The notes under the pieces: model-generated
The model's database searches: none
What the model was told of the DNA's origin: nothing
The model's input: only the letters and a program-made list of their open reading frames with translations
Program-made: the position numbers and the translations under genes
Source: JBBRZM01 sp963813635
GTDB lineage: Bacteria > Actinomycetota > Acidimicrobiia > IMCC26256 > JBBRZM01
NCBI GenBank assembly: GCA_963813635.1
Contig: CAWEZO010000007.1
Span: 434,001-498,000, forward strand
Direction: 5' to 3'
DNA: 64,000 bases
Part shown: positions 8,610-16,875 of the stretch, in pieces
How the letters are laid out: each line of letters starts with the position of its first letter
How positions within the stretch are numbered: the first letter of the stretch is position 1

Positions 8610-10394
8610 GTGCGACCGCTGTATCGATGTCGTCTCGTGCTGTTGGCGGGCGCGGTCGTCACCGCTCTTGTCGTGTGCGCGTCGCCCCTGCCTGCTGCGG
8701 CCGCCGGCACCTCGACGCCCGAATGGACCCGTCCGGTCGACGGCGCCGTCGTTCAACCGTTCGACGCACCCGGTTCGCCCTACGCGCCCGGTCACCGCGG
8801 CGCCGACTTCGCGGCCGCGGCCGGCACGCCGGTGCGAGCTGCCGGCGATGGCGTCATCACGTTCGCGGGCGCCGTCGCCGGCACGCTGCATGTCGTCGTG
8901 GCGCACGGCTCCAATCTCCGCACGTCGTACTCGTTCCTCGCACGGGTCGACGTTCGCGTCGGCCAGCACGTCGACCGCGGCTTCGTCGTCGGGCTCGCGG
9001 GCGGCACCGGTCCCGGCCATCCGGTTGGTGAGCTGCACTTCGCGCTGCGGATCGGCGAACGGTACGTCGACCCGATGGTCCTGTTCGCGCCGACCGACCT
9101 CTCCACGCTCGTGCATCTCGTTCCGGCCGGTCCGCCCGGCGGCGACTCCTTGCCCTCCGTCGACGACGAGCGCCGTGGCGTGCGCGCCGATCTCGAGGCG
9201 CCCGGCGGCGGTGGTGGCGGCATCGGCAGCCTGGTTGGCGACGCGATCGACAGTGCACTCGACAATGCGGGTGATCTTGCCTCGGGTGCCGCCGACGCGG
9301 TCATCGCCGGATTGAGCGCGGCCGCGGCAGCCGGCAACGAGGCCGCACGCGGACTCCGGCGCACGCTCTCGGCCCTCGTCGACGGGCTCCGATCCGGCGG
9401 CGCGCTCGCCGTGCACGCGCTCGCCCGCACGCCCGCGGGCCAAACGCTCCATGACCTGCTCGAGACCGGCCGGCGCCTGCTTGCGTGGTTCCGGTCGCGG
9501 CTTCGCTGCTCGTCCGACGACCCGGCTGCCGATGGCACCGGCGGCTCGGGGCACATGCTCCTCGACGTGGGCGGCATCACCACGGCGCGCTCGACGCGCG
9601 ACGAACCGTCGAGCGGGATCGACGTCGCGACGCTCGGCTATCGAATTGATGAAGTCGCCGAGTTCTCGTACAAGCCGCACAGCGATCTCTACACAAAGGA
9701 AGATACGTACGAGGACCTCATGGTCGCCACGCGCGCGATGCGCGATCAGCTGAAGACCATGCAGCACGAGCATCCGGGGCGCGAGGTCGACCTCATCGCC
9801 CACTCGCAGGGCGGTGTGGTGATCGACGTGTTTCTGCAGTACGTCTACAAGGCGTCCGATCCGAGCTACCCGCCGATCGGCAGCGTGGTCACGTTGGCGT
9901 CACCGCACCAGGGCGCGCCGAGTGCAACCGCAGGCGCAACGATCCGCAGTGGCATCGCCGGTCGAGCGCTCGCCGGCGGGATCGACCGGCTGCCATTGCC
10001 GATCCCGCCGACCGATGCGCGATCTGTGCAGCAACTCGCGGAGAGCTCCGATCTCATGAAGCACCTCTGGGACCACAGGCTCCCTGAGCAGATCGACTAC
10101 ACGTCGATCGGCTCGCCGTTCGATTACGTCGTACCCGGGAACCAGACCCACGTGCCCGGCGCGACCAACGTCATGGTCCCGGTGTACAGCGCGGACGCGC
10201 ATTCCGCGATCCAGACCGACTCGCGCGCGTTGCGGGTCGTGCGGTCGGCGCTGGAACGCCGACCGCCTCCATGCATCGGGTTCGTCGCCGGTGAGCTCGG
10301 CGCTGCCGCACCGGTCGTGATCACACGGATCGAGCACACCATCGGCGACGCGGTCCACCGCGCCGACAATCCGTTTGCCGGAGGCACACCATGA
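8610..10394 (+). CDS. Secreted fusion of M23 peptidase-like domain and alpha/beta hydrolase
   Basis: 594 residues with a signal peptide (residues 1-33, cleaved near PAAAA). Residues about 40-160 form an M23/LytM-like domain with the zinc ligands His and Asp in HRGADF. The usual HxH pair reads ELH in VGELHFALR, so one catalytic His is replaced by Glu and activity is doubtful. After an Ala/Gly-rich linker, residues about 310-560 form a lipase-like hydrolase: nucleophile Ser in LIAHSQGGVVID and ASPHQGAP after it. GTG start with a GGGGAGG ribosome binding site; a TAGGGT -10 box at 8544. The lipoprotein gene overlaps its stop by 4 nt. A cell-envelope role is likely, substrate unknown. Confidence 0.82.
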   Translation: MRPLYRCRLVLLAGAVVTALVVCASPLPAAAAGTSTPEWTRPVDGAVVQPFDAPGSPYAPGHRGADFAAAAGTPVRAAGDGVITFAGAVAGTLHVVVAHGSNLRTSYSFLARVDVRVGQHVDRGFVVGLAGGTGPGHPVGELHFALRIGERYVDPMVLFAPTDLSTLVHLVPAGPPGGDSLPSVDDERRGVRADLEAPGGGGGGIGSLVGDAIDSALDNAGDLASGAADAVIAGLSAAAAAGNEAARGLRRTLSALVDGLRSGGALAVHALARTPAGQTLHDLLETGRRLLAWFRSRLRCSSDDPAADGTGGSGHMLLDVGGITTARSTRDEPSSGIDVATLGYRIDEVAEFSYKPHSDLYTKEDTYEDLMVATRAMRDQLKTMQHEHPGREVDLIAHSQGGVVIDVFLQYVYKASDPSYPPIGSVVTLASPHQGAPSATAGATIRSGIAGRALAGGIDRLPLPIPPTDARSVQQLAESSDLMKHLWDHRLPEQIDYTSIGSPFDYVVPGNQTHVPGATNVMVPVYSADAHSAIQTDSRALRVVRSALERRPPPCIGFVAGELGAAAPVVITRIEHTIGDAVHRADNPFAGGTP

Positions 10395-11590
10395 GCGCAC
10401 CGTTGCGGTACACGTCGACGCTGATCGCGGCGATCGCGCTCGCGGCGTGCGCGTCGAGCGCGCCCGAGACCCCGAAGCGCGGCGTGCATCACACGCCCAG
10501 CGCGTCGGCCGCTCGCACGTCGGTTCCCGAGCCCACGTGGTCCACGACCGTGCCCGGCTGGCCGAGCGCGCTCGTCGCCGACGACCGGACCGCCGTCGTG
10601 ATCGCCGGGACCGATGACGTCATCGCGCTCGACCCGACGACCGGCGACACGAAATGGCACACGCATGTTCCGGGGTCGGCCGAGCTCGAGCCCGCGCTCG
10701 GTGACGACCTCGTGATCGTGGCCGCCGACAACCGCGCGGTCGCGCTCGAACGCGCCACCGGCGCCGCGCGTTGGTCCCTGCCGCTTTCCGCGCAAGTGAC
10801 TGCCGTCGCGATCGGTACCGGAGCAGGTGCAGGCACCGTCCTTCTCGCGACCGACGCCGGAGAGCTGCGTGGTGTCGACGCCCGCACCGGCGCGACGATC
10901 TGGTCGCGCACCCACGACGGTGTCGTCCATTCGCAACCGACGTTCGACCCGACATCGGGCTCGTTCGTCACGGTGTGGCACCGCACCGACCGGCCGATGG
11001 TCCGCGCGTCCGACGCGCTGACCGGCGCCGAGCGTTGGTCAGCCCCCACCAGCGCTCAAGCCGCCGCCCCAACCACCGTTTGTGCAAAAGTGGCCCCTAT
11101 AGGTACCCCGATTGCACAAACGCCGGAGTCCCGGTGCGTCGACGGGGGTGCCGTGATCGTCGCTTCCGGCGACGGCAACAGTCACGCTGCGGTGGTCGCG
11201 TACGACATCCGGACCGGCGCCGAGCGGTGGCGCACCGCCGTGCCCAAGTCGTTCGAATCCGCGATTCACCCGGTCGTCGTCAACGGCCTGTACATCGTCG
11301 TCGACCACTTCGGCACCGTGACCGCCCTCGACCCGGTCACCGGCGCACGACGCTGGCGCCGGATGCTCGAACGGCCCGTCCTTCATACCCGCCTCGTTGC
11401 CGGTGGTGGCGTCGTGGCATTCACCGACGAGTCATCAGATCTGATCGAGCTCGATCAGCGGTCGGGCCGCACCGTGTACGCCGGCGATCCGGGAGGATCT
11501 GCCGTGGGGATCGCGAGGGCCGGGGCCCGGCTGCTAGTCGCGCTGCGAATCACCGAACCCGGCCGCGTCGAGGCCCGGACGCTGCGCTGA
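10391..11590 (+). CDS. PQQ-type beta-propeller lipoprotein
   Basis: 399 residues. The N-terminus is a lipoprotein signal with lipobox LAAC at residues about 17-20, followed by a Ser/Thr/Pro-rich spacer. The rest is a repeated-blade propeller: ALDPTTGDTKWHTHV, ALERATGAARW, GVDARTGATIW, TGAERW twice and ALDPVTGARRW. Such proteins act as scaffolds or binding modules outside the membrane; BamB is the best-known relative, but this is not a clear BamB orthologue. ATGA overlap with the preceding hydrolase suggests a shared function at the envelope. An odd 44-bp inverted repeat (11078-11121) lies inside the coding sequence at residues about 230-244 and keeps the frame. Confidence 0.83.
   Translation: MSAPLRYTSTLIAAIALAACASSAPETPKRGVHHTPSASAARTSVPEPTWSTTVPGWPSALVADDRTAVVIAGTDDVIALDPTTGDTKWHTHVPGSAELEPALGDDLVIVAADNRAVALERATGAARWSLPLSAQVTAVAIGTGAGAGTVLLATDAGELRGVDARTGATIWSRTHDGVVHSQPTFDPTSGSFVTVWHRTDRPMVRASDALTGAERWSAPTSAQAAAPTTVCAKVAPIGTPIAQTPESRCVDGGAVIVASGDGNSHAAVVAYDIRTGAERWRTAVPKSFESAIHPVVVNGLYIVVDHFGTVTALDPVTGARRWRRMLERPVLHTRLVAGGGVVAFTDESSDLIELDQRSGRTVYAGDPGGSAVGIARAGARLLVALRITEPGRVEARTLR
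11078..11121. repeat. Inverted repeat inside the propeller gene
   Basis: Perfect 10-bp arms GTTTGTGCAA and TTGCACAAAC around 24 bases that include the small palindromes CCTATAGG and GGTACC. It is AT-richer than the surrounding coding DNA and interrupts a run of propeller blades without breaking the frame. It may be a small inserted element or a binding site. Confidence 0.55.
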
Positions 11591-11793
11591 CGACCTCGAC
11601 CCCACCCGGCTCGATGCGGGCTGCCGCACGACAGCGGCCCTCTCGGAGTGCGACGCGGGCGCCCGACTACACTCACCCACGACTCGGGTCACTTGTGGTC
11701 CGGGATCACGCACGCCCGTCACCCCAAGGTCGTTCCGAGGCCAGAGTCCCCGGAGCGCAGCACGGGCGGAGGTCACAACCGAGGGAGTTACTC

Positions 11794-12855
11794 GTGGCTG
11801 TCGTCACCATGAAGCAGCTGCTGGAGGCCGGCGTCCACTTCGGCCACCAGACGCGCCGTTGGAACCCGAAGATGCGTCGATTCATCTTCGGTGAGCGCAA
11901 CGGTATCTACATCATCGATCTGCAGCAGAGCCTGGAGCGGATCGACACCGCCTACCGGTTCATCCGGCGCACCGTCGAAGACGGCGGCACCGTGCTGTTC
12001 GTGGGCACGAAGAAGCAGTCGCAAGAGGCCGTGCAGAAGCAGGCCGAGCGCTCACAGAGCCCGTACATCAACTACCGCTGGCTCGGAGGCATGCTCACCA
12101 ACTTCCAGACCGTCCACGCCCGCGTCGCGAAGATGCAAGAGCTCGAGCGCATGGTGAAGACGGGCGAGACCGAGCAGATGATCAAGAAGGAAGGCCTCAA
12201 GGTGAAGCGCGAGCTGGCGAAGCTCGAGCGCAACCTCGGTGGCATCCGGCGTCTCGAGCGTCTCCCGAGCGCGATCTTCGTCATCGACACCAAGAAGGAG
12301 CACATCGCGGTCACCGAGGCCAACCGCCTCGGCATCCCGGTTGTGGCCATCGTCGATACGAACTGTGATCCCGACATCATCGACTATGTGATCCCGGGCA
12401 ACGACGACGCGATTCGCTCTGCCAATTTGATGAGCCGCATCGTCGCCGACGCGGTGCTCGAAGGTCAGTTCCTCTATCAGCGCAAGCACGCGCGCAAGGC
12501 GACCACGAAAGAAGAGGTGGCTGCCGCCGAGGAGGCGAAGGCGGTGCCGCCGCCTGCTCCGCTCGATCCCGAAGAAGCGAAGCGCCGCGCCGCCGAGCAG
12601 CAGAAGGCCCGCAATGCGGCTGCCGCGGCACAGAAGGGGCGCGAGCGCAAGCTCGCCGAGACGAAGAAGAAGCCGCCGCCCCCGCCGCCGCCGCCTGAAT
12701 CCGCGAGCGACGCCGCCACTCCCGACGCCGCCACTCCCGACGCCGCGGCCGCGGCTGCAGACGCGGCTCCGGCTCGGCCCACGGAGCCTGCGGACACCGC
12801 GGAGCCCGCCGCACCGGCTTCGGTTGCGTCGGCCCCGGAGGACACCAGTGGCTGA
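11794..12855 (+). CDS. rpsB: 30S ribosomal protein S2 with long C-terminal extension
   Basis: 353 residues, about 100 more than usual. The S2 body is standard: MKQLLEAGVHFGHQTRRWNP, GTKKQSQEAV, YRWLGGMLTN, IRRLERLPSAIFVID, VVAIVDTNCDPD and PGNDDAIRSANL. Residues about 245-353 are an Ala/Glu/Lys-rich helix followed by poly-Pro and repeated DAATP units, so the tail is disordered. GTG start with GAGGGAG 7 nt upstream. The 203 bp in front (11591-11793) hold no gene; the rpsB promoter and leader should be there but I could not define them. The stop overlaps tsf by 8 nt. Confidence 0.95.
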   Translation: MAVVTMKQLLEAGVHFGHQTRRWNPKMRRFIFGERNGIYIIDLQQSLERIDTAYRFIRRTVEDGGTVLFVGTKKQSQEAVQKQAERSQSPYINYRWLGGMLTNFQTVHARVAKMQELERMVKTGETEQMIKKEGLKVKRELAKLERNLGGIRRLERLPSAIFVIDTKKEHIAVTEANRLGIPVVAIVDTNCDPDIIDYVIPGNDDAIRSANLMSRIVADAVLEGQFLYQRKHARKATTKEEVAAAEEAKAVPPPAPLDPEEAKRRAAEQQKARNAAAAAQKGRERKLAETKKKPPPPPPPPESASDAATPDAATPDAAAAAADAAPARPTEPADTAEPAAPASVASAPEDTSG

Positions 12856-13702
12856 CGTCTCGGCCGCCGACATCGCCGCGCTGCGCAAGCAGACCGGCGC
12901 CGGCATGCTCGACTGCAAGAAGGCGCTCGAGGAGTCGAGCGGCGATCTCGACGCGGCGAAAGACTGGCTGCGTACGAAGGGCCTCGCCGGCGCGAGCAAA
13001 CGGGCCGGCCGCGCCGCCGACAACGGCGCGATCGACGTCGCAGTCGACGGCACGAGCGCCGCGCTCGTCGAGCTCACGTGCGAGACCGACTTCGTCGCCA
13101 AGGGCGCCGACTTCACCAGCGTGATCGGCGATCTCGTGAATCAGGTGCTCGAGGCGGGCGACGACGGGCTCGCGGACCAGCCGTTCATCGGCGACGCGTC
13201 CCAAACGGTCGGCGAGGCCGTCACGCAGCTCGGGTCGAAGCTCGGCGAGAAGGTCGAGTTGGGACGCGTCGTGCGCTACGACAGCCCCGACGGCATCCTC
13301 GACGGCTACAAGCACCTGCAAAGCGACCGCGGCACCATCGGCGTGATCGTGGAGCTCGGCGGCGTGAGGCCGACCGACCCGAAGGCCCGTGAGGTCGCGC
13401 ACGACATCGCGTTGCACATCGCCTCGGCAGCGCCGCGCTATGTGACGCGTGCCGACGTGCCCGCCGATGTTGTCGACAAGGAGCGCGCCGTGCTCGAGGA
13501 GTTGACGCGCAACGAGGGCAAGCCGGAGCAGGCGCTCCCGAAGATCATCGAAGGGCGCCTCAACGGGTTCTACAAGGACAACGTGCTGCTCGAGCAAGGC
13601 TTCGTGAAGGAGCCGAAGACCACGGTCAAGTCCCTGGTCGACGCGCTGGGCGTTGACGCCGAAGTGCGGCGGTTCGCGCGAGTGAAGATCGGCGAGGAAT
13701 GA
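12848..13702 (+). CDS. tsf: Elongation factor Ts
   Basis: 284 residues. EF-Ts exchanges GDP for GTP on EF-Tu. The N-terminal UBA-like domain has ALRKQTGAGMLDCKKALEES and LRTKGLAGASKRAGR; the core dimerisation domain has ALVELTCETDFVAK and HIASAAPRYV; the C-terminal module has GFYKDNVLLEQGFVK. GTG start lying within the last codons of rpsB, set by the conserved N-terminus ADVSAADIAALRK. About 73 bp containing imperfect GACCGACAGC repeats separate it from pyrH. Confidence 0.96.
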   Translation: MADVSAADIAALRKQTGAGMLDCKKALEESSGDLDAAKDWLRTKGLAGASKRAGRAADNGAIDVAVDGTSAALVELTCETDFVAKGADFTSVIGDLVNQVLEAGDDGLADQPFIGDASQTVGEAVTQLGSKLGEKVELGRVVRYDSPDGILDGYKHLQSDRGTIGVIVELGGVRPTDPKAREVAHDIALHIASAAPRYVTRADVPADVVDKERAVLEELTRNEGKPEQALPKIIEGRLNGFYKDNVLLEQGFVKEPKTTVKSLVDALGVDAEVRRFARVKIGEE

Positions 13703-13775
13703 GCCCGGCACCCGGCTGATCGGTTCCGACCGACACAGCGACCGACAGCGACCGACGCAGCGAGTAGGAGACGAG

Positions 13776-14516
13776 ATGGGCGGCAGCCGGTTCGGAAGAG
13801 TGGTGCTCAAGCTCTCCGGTGAGGCGTTCGCCGACCTGTCGATGGGCTTCGGCATCGACGCGGCGGTCGTGCAGCGCATCGCCGAAGAGGTCGCCGAGGC
13901 CCGGGCCGATCTCGGCGTGGAGATCGCCGTGGTGGTCGGCGGCGGCAACATCTTCCGGGGCATGAGTGGCGCGACGCGGGGCATGGATCGGGCCCGCGCC
14001 GACTACATGGGGATGCTCGCGACCGTCATCAACGCGCTGGCGCTGCAAGACGCGCTCGAAGGCATCGGGCAGCCCACTCGGGTGCAGACCGCGATCTCGA
14101 TGGCACAGGTCGCGGAGCCGTACATCCCGCTGCGCGCGATCCGCCACCTGGAGAAGGGCCGCATCGTGGTGTTCGCCGCCGGCACCGGCAACCCCTATTT
14201 CACGACCGACACCACGGCCGCACTCCGCGCCGCGGAGGTCGGTGCCGAGGCGATCCTGAAGGGAACGCACTCGGGTGTCGACGGCGTCTACAGCGCCGAC
14301 CCGCGGCTCGACCCCGACGCGGTCAAGCTCGTCGAGGTGAGCCACTTCGAGGTCCTCAATCGCGGCCTCAAAGTGATGGACTCGACGGCGATCACGTTCT
14401 GCATGGACAACGAGCTGCCGATCATCGTCTTCGATGTCACCGCGCCCGGCAATATCCGCAGGGCGCTCACCGGCGAGGCGATCGGCACACTGGTGAGCTC
14501 GGCTGGAGGTTCGTGA
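13776..14516 (+). CDS. pyrH: UMP kinase
   Basis: 246 residues, close to the usual length. It phosphorylates UMP to UDP in pyrimidine nucleotide synthesis. Amino-acid-kinase fold motifs are present: VVLKLSGEAF (ATP phosphate contact), VVVGGGNIFRG, the GMDRARADYMGMLATVINALALQDALE helix, GTGNPYFTTDTTAALRA and GVYSADPRLDPDA. ATG start with TAGGAGA 7 nt upstream. frr follows with no gap, as in the conserved rpsB-tsf-pyrH-frr block. Confidence 0.96.
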   Translation: MGGSRFGRVVLKLSGEAFADLSMGFGIDAAVVQRIAEEVAEARADLGVEIAVVVGGGNIFRGMSGATRGMDRARADYMGMLATVINALALQDALEGIGQPTRVQTAISMAQVAEPYIPLRAIRHLEKGRIVVFAAGTGNPYFTTDTTAALRAAEVGAEAILKGTHSGVDGVYSADPRLDPDAVKLVEVSHFEVLNRGLKVMDSTAITFCMDNELPIIVFDVTAPGNIRRALTGEAIGTLVSSAGGS

Positions 14517-15095
14517 ATGGCGGGTGACGGAGCGGAGATGCGAGACATGGTGATCAAGGACTGTCGCGACAAGATGCGCAAGGCGATCGCGCACCTGCAG
14601 GAGGAGTTCGGCTCGGTGCGCACCGGCCGGGCAACCCCGAGCCTGGTCGAGAAATTGAAAGTCGATTACTACGGCTCCGAGGTGCCGTTGCAGCAACTGG
14701 CCGGGTTCAGCGTTCCCGAGCCGCGCGTGCTCGTGATCTCGCCGTACGACAAGACATCGCTCGGCGCGGTCGAGAAGGCGATCCAGCAGAGCGACCTCGG
14801 CATCAACCCGTCCAACGACGGCAACGTCGTACGGCTCAACTTCCCGCAGCTCACCGAGGATCGGCGCAAGGAGCTCGTGAAGGTCGTGAAACACCGAGCC
14901 GAGGAGGGCCGGGTGGCGGTGCGCAACGTCCGGCGCCAGGCCCGGCACGAGCTCGAGGCGCTCGAGAAGGACGGCGATCTCTCCCGCGACGAGCTCGACC
15001 GGGCGGAGAAGGATCTCGAGAAGACGACGCACGACCTCGTCGCGGAGATCGACCAGATGCTCCACCACAAGGAGGAAGAGCTGCTGGAGGTGTAG
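14517..15095 (+). CDS. frr: Ribosome recycling factor
   Basis: 192 residues, slightly longer than the usual 185. With EF-G it splits the post-termination ribosome. Domain I helices and domain II are recognisable: SVRTGRATPSLVEKLKVDYYGSEVPLQQLA, ISPYDKTSLGAVEKAIQQSDLGINPSNDG, RLNFPQLTEDRRKELVK and VRNVRRQARHELE. The ATG abuts the pyrH stop; an in-frame ATG 21 bases further on (14538) would give the more common length, so the true start is uncertain by 7 codons. Confidence 0.95.
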   Translation: MAGDGAEMRDMVIKDCRDKMRKAIAHLQEEFGSVRTGRATPSLVEKLKVDYYGSEVPLQQLAGFSVPEPRVLVISPYDKTSLGAVEKAIQQSDLGINPSNDGNVVRLNFPQLTEDRRKELVKVVKHRAEEGRVAVRNVRRQARHELEALEKDGDLSRDELDRAEKDLEKTTHDLVAEIDQMLHHKEEELLEV

Positions 15096-15249
15096 CGGCC
15101 AACGCCCGCGCGGACCGCAGGATCCACACCGGCGGCAGAGCAATTGCATAGGTTGGGCCGCGGCGGGGGCGGCGGTCCCGGTGTGTTCCGGGGGTCGGGG
15201 TCTAGCCTGGGAAATTCAGTCCGGATCGGTAGGGGATCGGAGGGCAACG

Positions 15250-16875
15250 GTGTCTGATTGGCGCGACGGCGAACGCGACGAACGCGACGAACGCGACGAG
15301 CAACCTGCGCCGCCCCCCGCTCGGCGAGAGGGTGTGCGCATCCTCGGCGCGGAGGAGGCCCAGACCGCGATCGAGACCGGCCAGGCAGCCGGCCGGCTCG
15401 ACGACGACACACCCCGCTTCGGCGATGTTCCCGCGCGACCCGAGCCGCCGGTGCGGCCGGCGGCGCGCTTCCCGCTGCCATCCGAGTGGACCGACGAGCC
15501 GGGCCAACCGGAACCGAGCGCGATGCCGGCCTCCGGCGCCACGTGGTCGGCGACGTCTGAGGGCACGCTCGCCGACGAGGCCGGCACGCCCATCGACGAG
15601 CCCGGCACGCCCATCGACGAGCGCGTTGAGATCGAGACGAGCGGCCAGGTCGAGCTTCCGCATTGGACCGACCCGCCCACCGGCGAAGTACCCGTGATCC
15701 TGCCCGAGGCCGAGCCCGTCGACATCACCGGCGAAGAAGATCTCGACGCGTGGGCACCACTCACCGGCAACGCGCCACGATTCCGTTCGCAAGCCGGTGA
15801 CTGGTCCGAGGGCGACTTCGCGACTCCCGAAGCGCTCAAGGACGAGAGCACGGCGGTCGGTGCGCTCGCCGACCAGGTCGACGACGACGAAGAGTTCGAC
15901 GAGAGCCTTGCTGCCCGCCGCCGCGAGGGCGGCCGCGGGATGCGCCGGCGACCCAGTGGTTCGACGGGCGCGCCGCAAACCCCCGACCGAGATTTCGAGT
16001 TCGACTTCGATCTCGAAGATGGCGACGACGAAGCGGCGGCCCCGGAGCGGACGAGCGGTTCCGATCTCCCCCTCCGCGTCGTCACCGGCGTCGCGATCGC
16101 GGTCGTGTGCCTCCTGTTCCTCAGCGCGGGGCGCGGCTGGGCAACAGTGCTCGTGGCCGGCATCGTCGGCGCCGCGACGTTCGAGCTCTTGGAAGGATTC
16201 CGCAAGGCCGGGTTCCGGGTCGCGTCGATCATCGGCGTGCTCGGCGCGGTCACAGTGGTCGGCGCGGCCTACAAGCTCGACAACGGCTTGCAGGCGTTCC
16301 CGCTCGTCACGACGCTCGTCGTCGTCTTCACCATGTTGTGGTACTTCCTCGAAGTCGTGCGGGCGCGAGCCACGGTCAACATCGCGATGACGCTGCTGGG
16401 CTTCGTCTATGTCGGCTTCCTCGGCGCGTTCGCAGCCCTGATGCTGCAGTATCCCGACGGTATCGGCATGATCATCGGGCTCGCGATCTGCGCGGTCGGT
16501 TACGACGTCGCCGGCTACCTCGTCGGCTCGCGTCTCGGTCGCACGCCGCTGGCACCATCGATCTCGCCCCACAAGACCGTCGAGGGGCTGGTTGCCGGGA
16601 TGCTCGCCGCGTTCGTGCTCGGCGGCATCGTCAGCAAGGGCTTCGGGCTCGCGCCCTGGGACGGCAGCTTGAGCGACGGTCTCGCGCTCGGCGTCGTCGT
16701 CGCGATCCTCGCGCCGCTCGGTGACCTGTGCGAGTCGATGATCAAGCGTGACCTCGGCGTGAAGGACCTGGGCACGTTCCTCCCCGGCCACGGAGGGATC
16801 CTCGACCGCTTCGACGCGATCCTGTTCTGCCTCCCGGCCGTCTATTACCTGGTCATATATCTGGGACTGCATTGA
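15250..16875 (+). CDS. cdsA: Phosphatidate cytidylyltransferase with long acidic N-terminus
   Basis: 541 residues. It makes CDP-diacylglycerol from phosphatidate and CTP, the branch point of phospholipid synthesis. Residues about 275-541 form the membrane enzyme with some eight hydrophobic segments; the family signature spans SMIKRDLGVKDLGTFLPGHG and ILDRFD near the C-terminus. The first 270 residues are unusual: hydrophilic, Asp/Glu/Pro-rich, with ERDERDERDE and a tandem GTPIDEP repeat. They are probably a cytoplasmic disordered tail. GTG start preceded by GGAGGG. The preceding 154 bp hold no gene. Confidence 0.9.
   Translation: MSDWRDGERDERDERDEQPAPPPARREGVRILGAEEAQTAIETGQAAGRLDDDTPRFGDVPARPEPPVRPAARFPLPSEWTDEPGQPEPSAMPASGATWSATSEGTLADEAGTPIDEPGTPIDERVEIETSGQVELPHWTDPPTGEVPVILPEAEPVDITGEEDLDAWAPLTGNAPRFRSQAGDWSEGDFATPEALKDESTAVGALADQVDDDEEFDESLAARRREGGRGMRRRPSGSTGAPQTPDRDFEFDFDLEDGDDEAAAPERTSGSDLPLRVVTGVAIAVVCLLFLSAGRGWATVLVAGIVGAATFELLEGFRKAGFRVASIIGVLGAVTVVGAAYKLDNGLQAFPLVTTLVVVFTMLWYFLEVVRARATVNIAMTLLGFVYVGFLGAFAALMLQYPDGIGMIIGLAICAVGYDVAGYLVGSRLGRTPLAPSISPHKTVEGLVAGMLAAFVLGGIVSKGFGLAPWDGSLSDGLALGVVVAILAPLGDLCESMIKRDLGVKDLGTFLPGHGGILDRFDAILFCLPAVYYLVIYLGLH

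Noticed and set aside
13703..13775. Short GACCGACAGC-like repeats as a CRISPR or regulatory array
   Set aside because: Units are about 10 bp, imperfect and without spacers; simple repetition between tsf and pyrH explains them.
12377..13984. Long minus-strand open frame opposite rpsB, tsf and pyrH
   Set aside because: It shadows three well-conserved genes on the plus strand; the product is rich in Arg, Pro and Ala with no family motif, as expected from GC-rich antisense frames.
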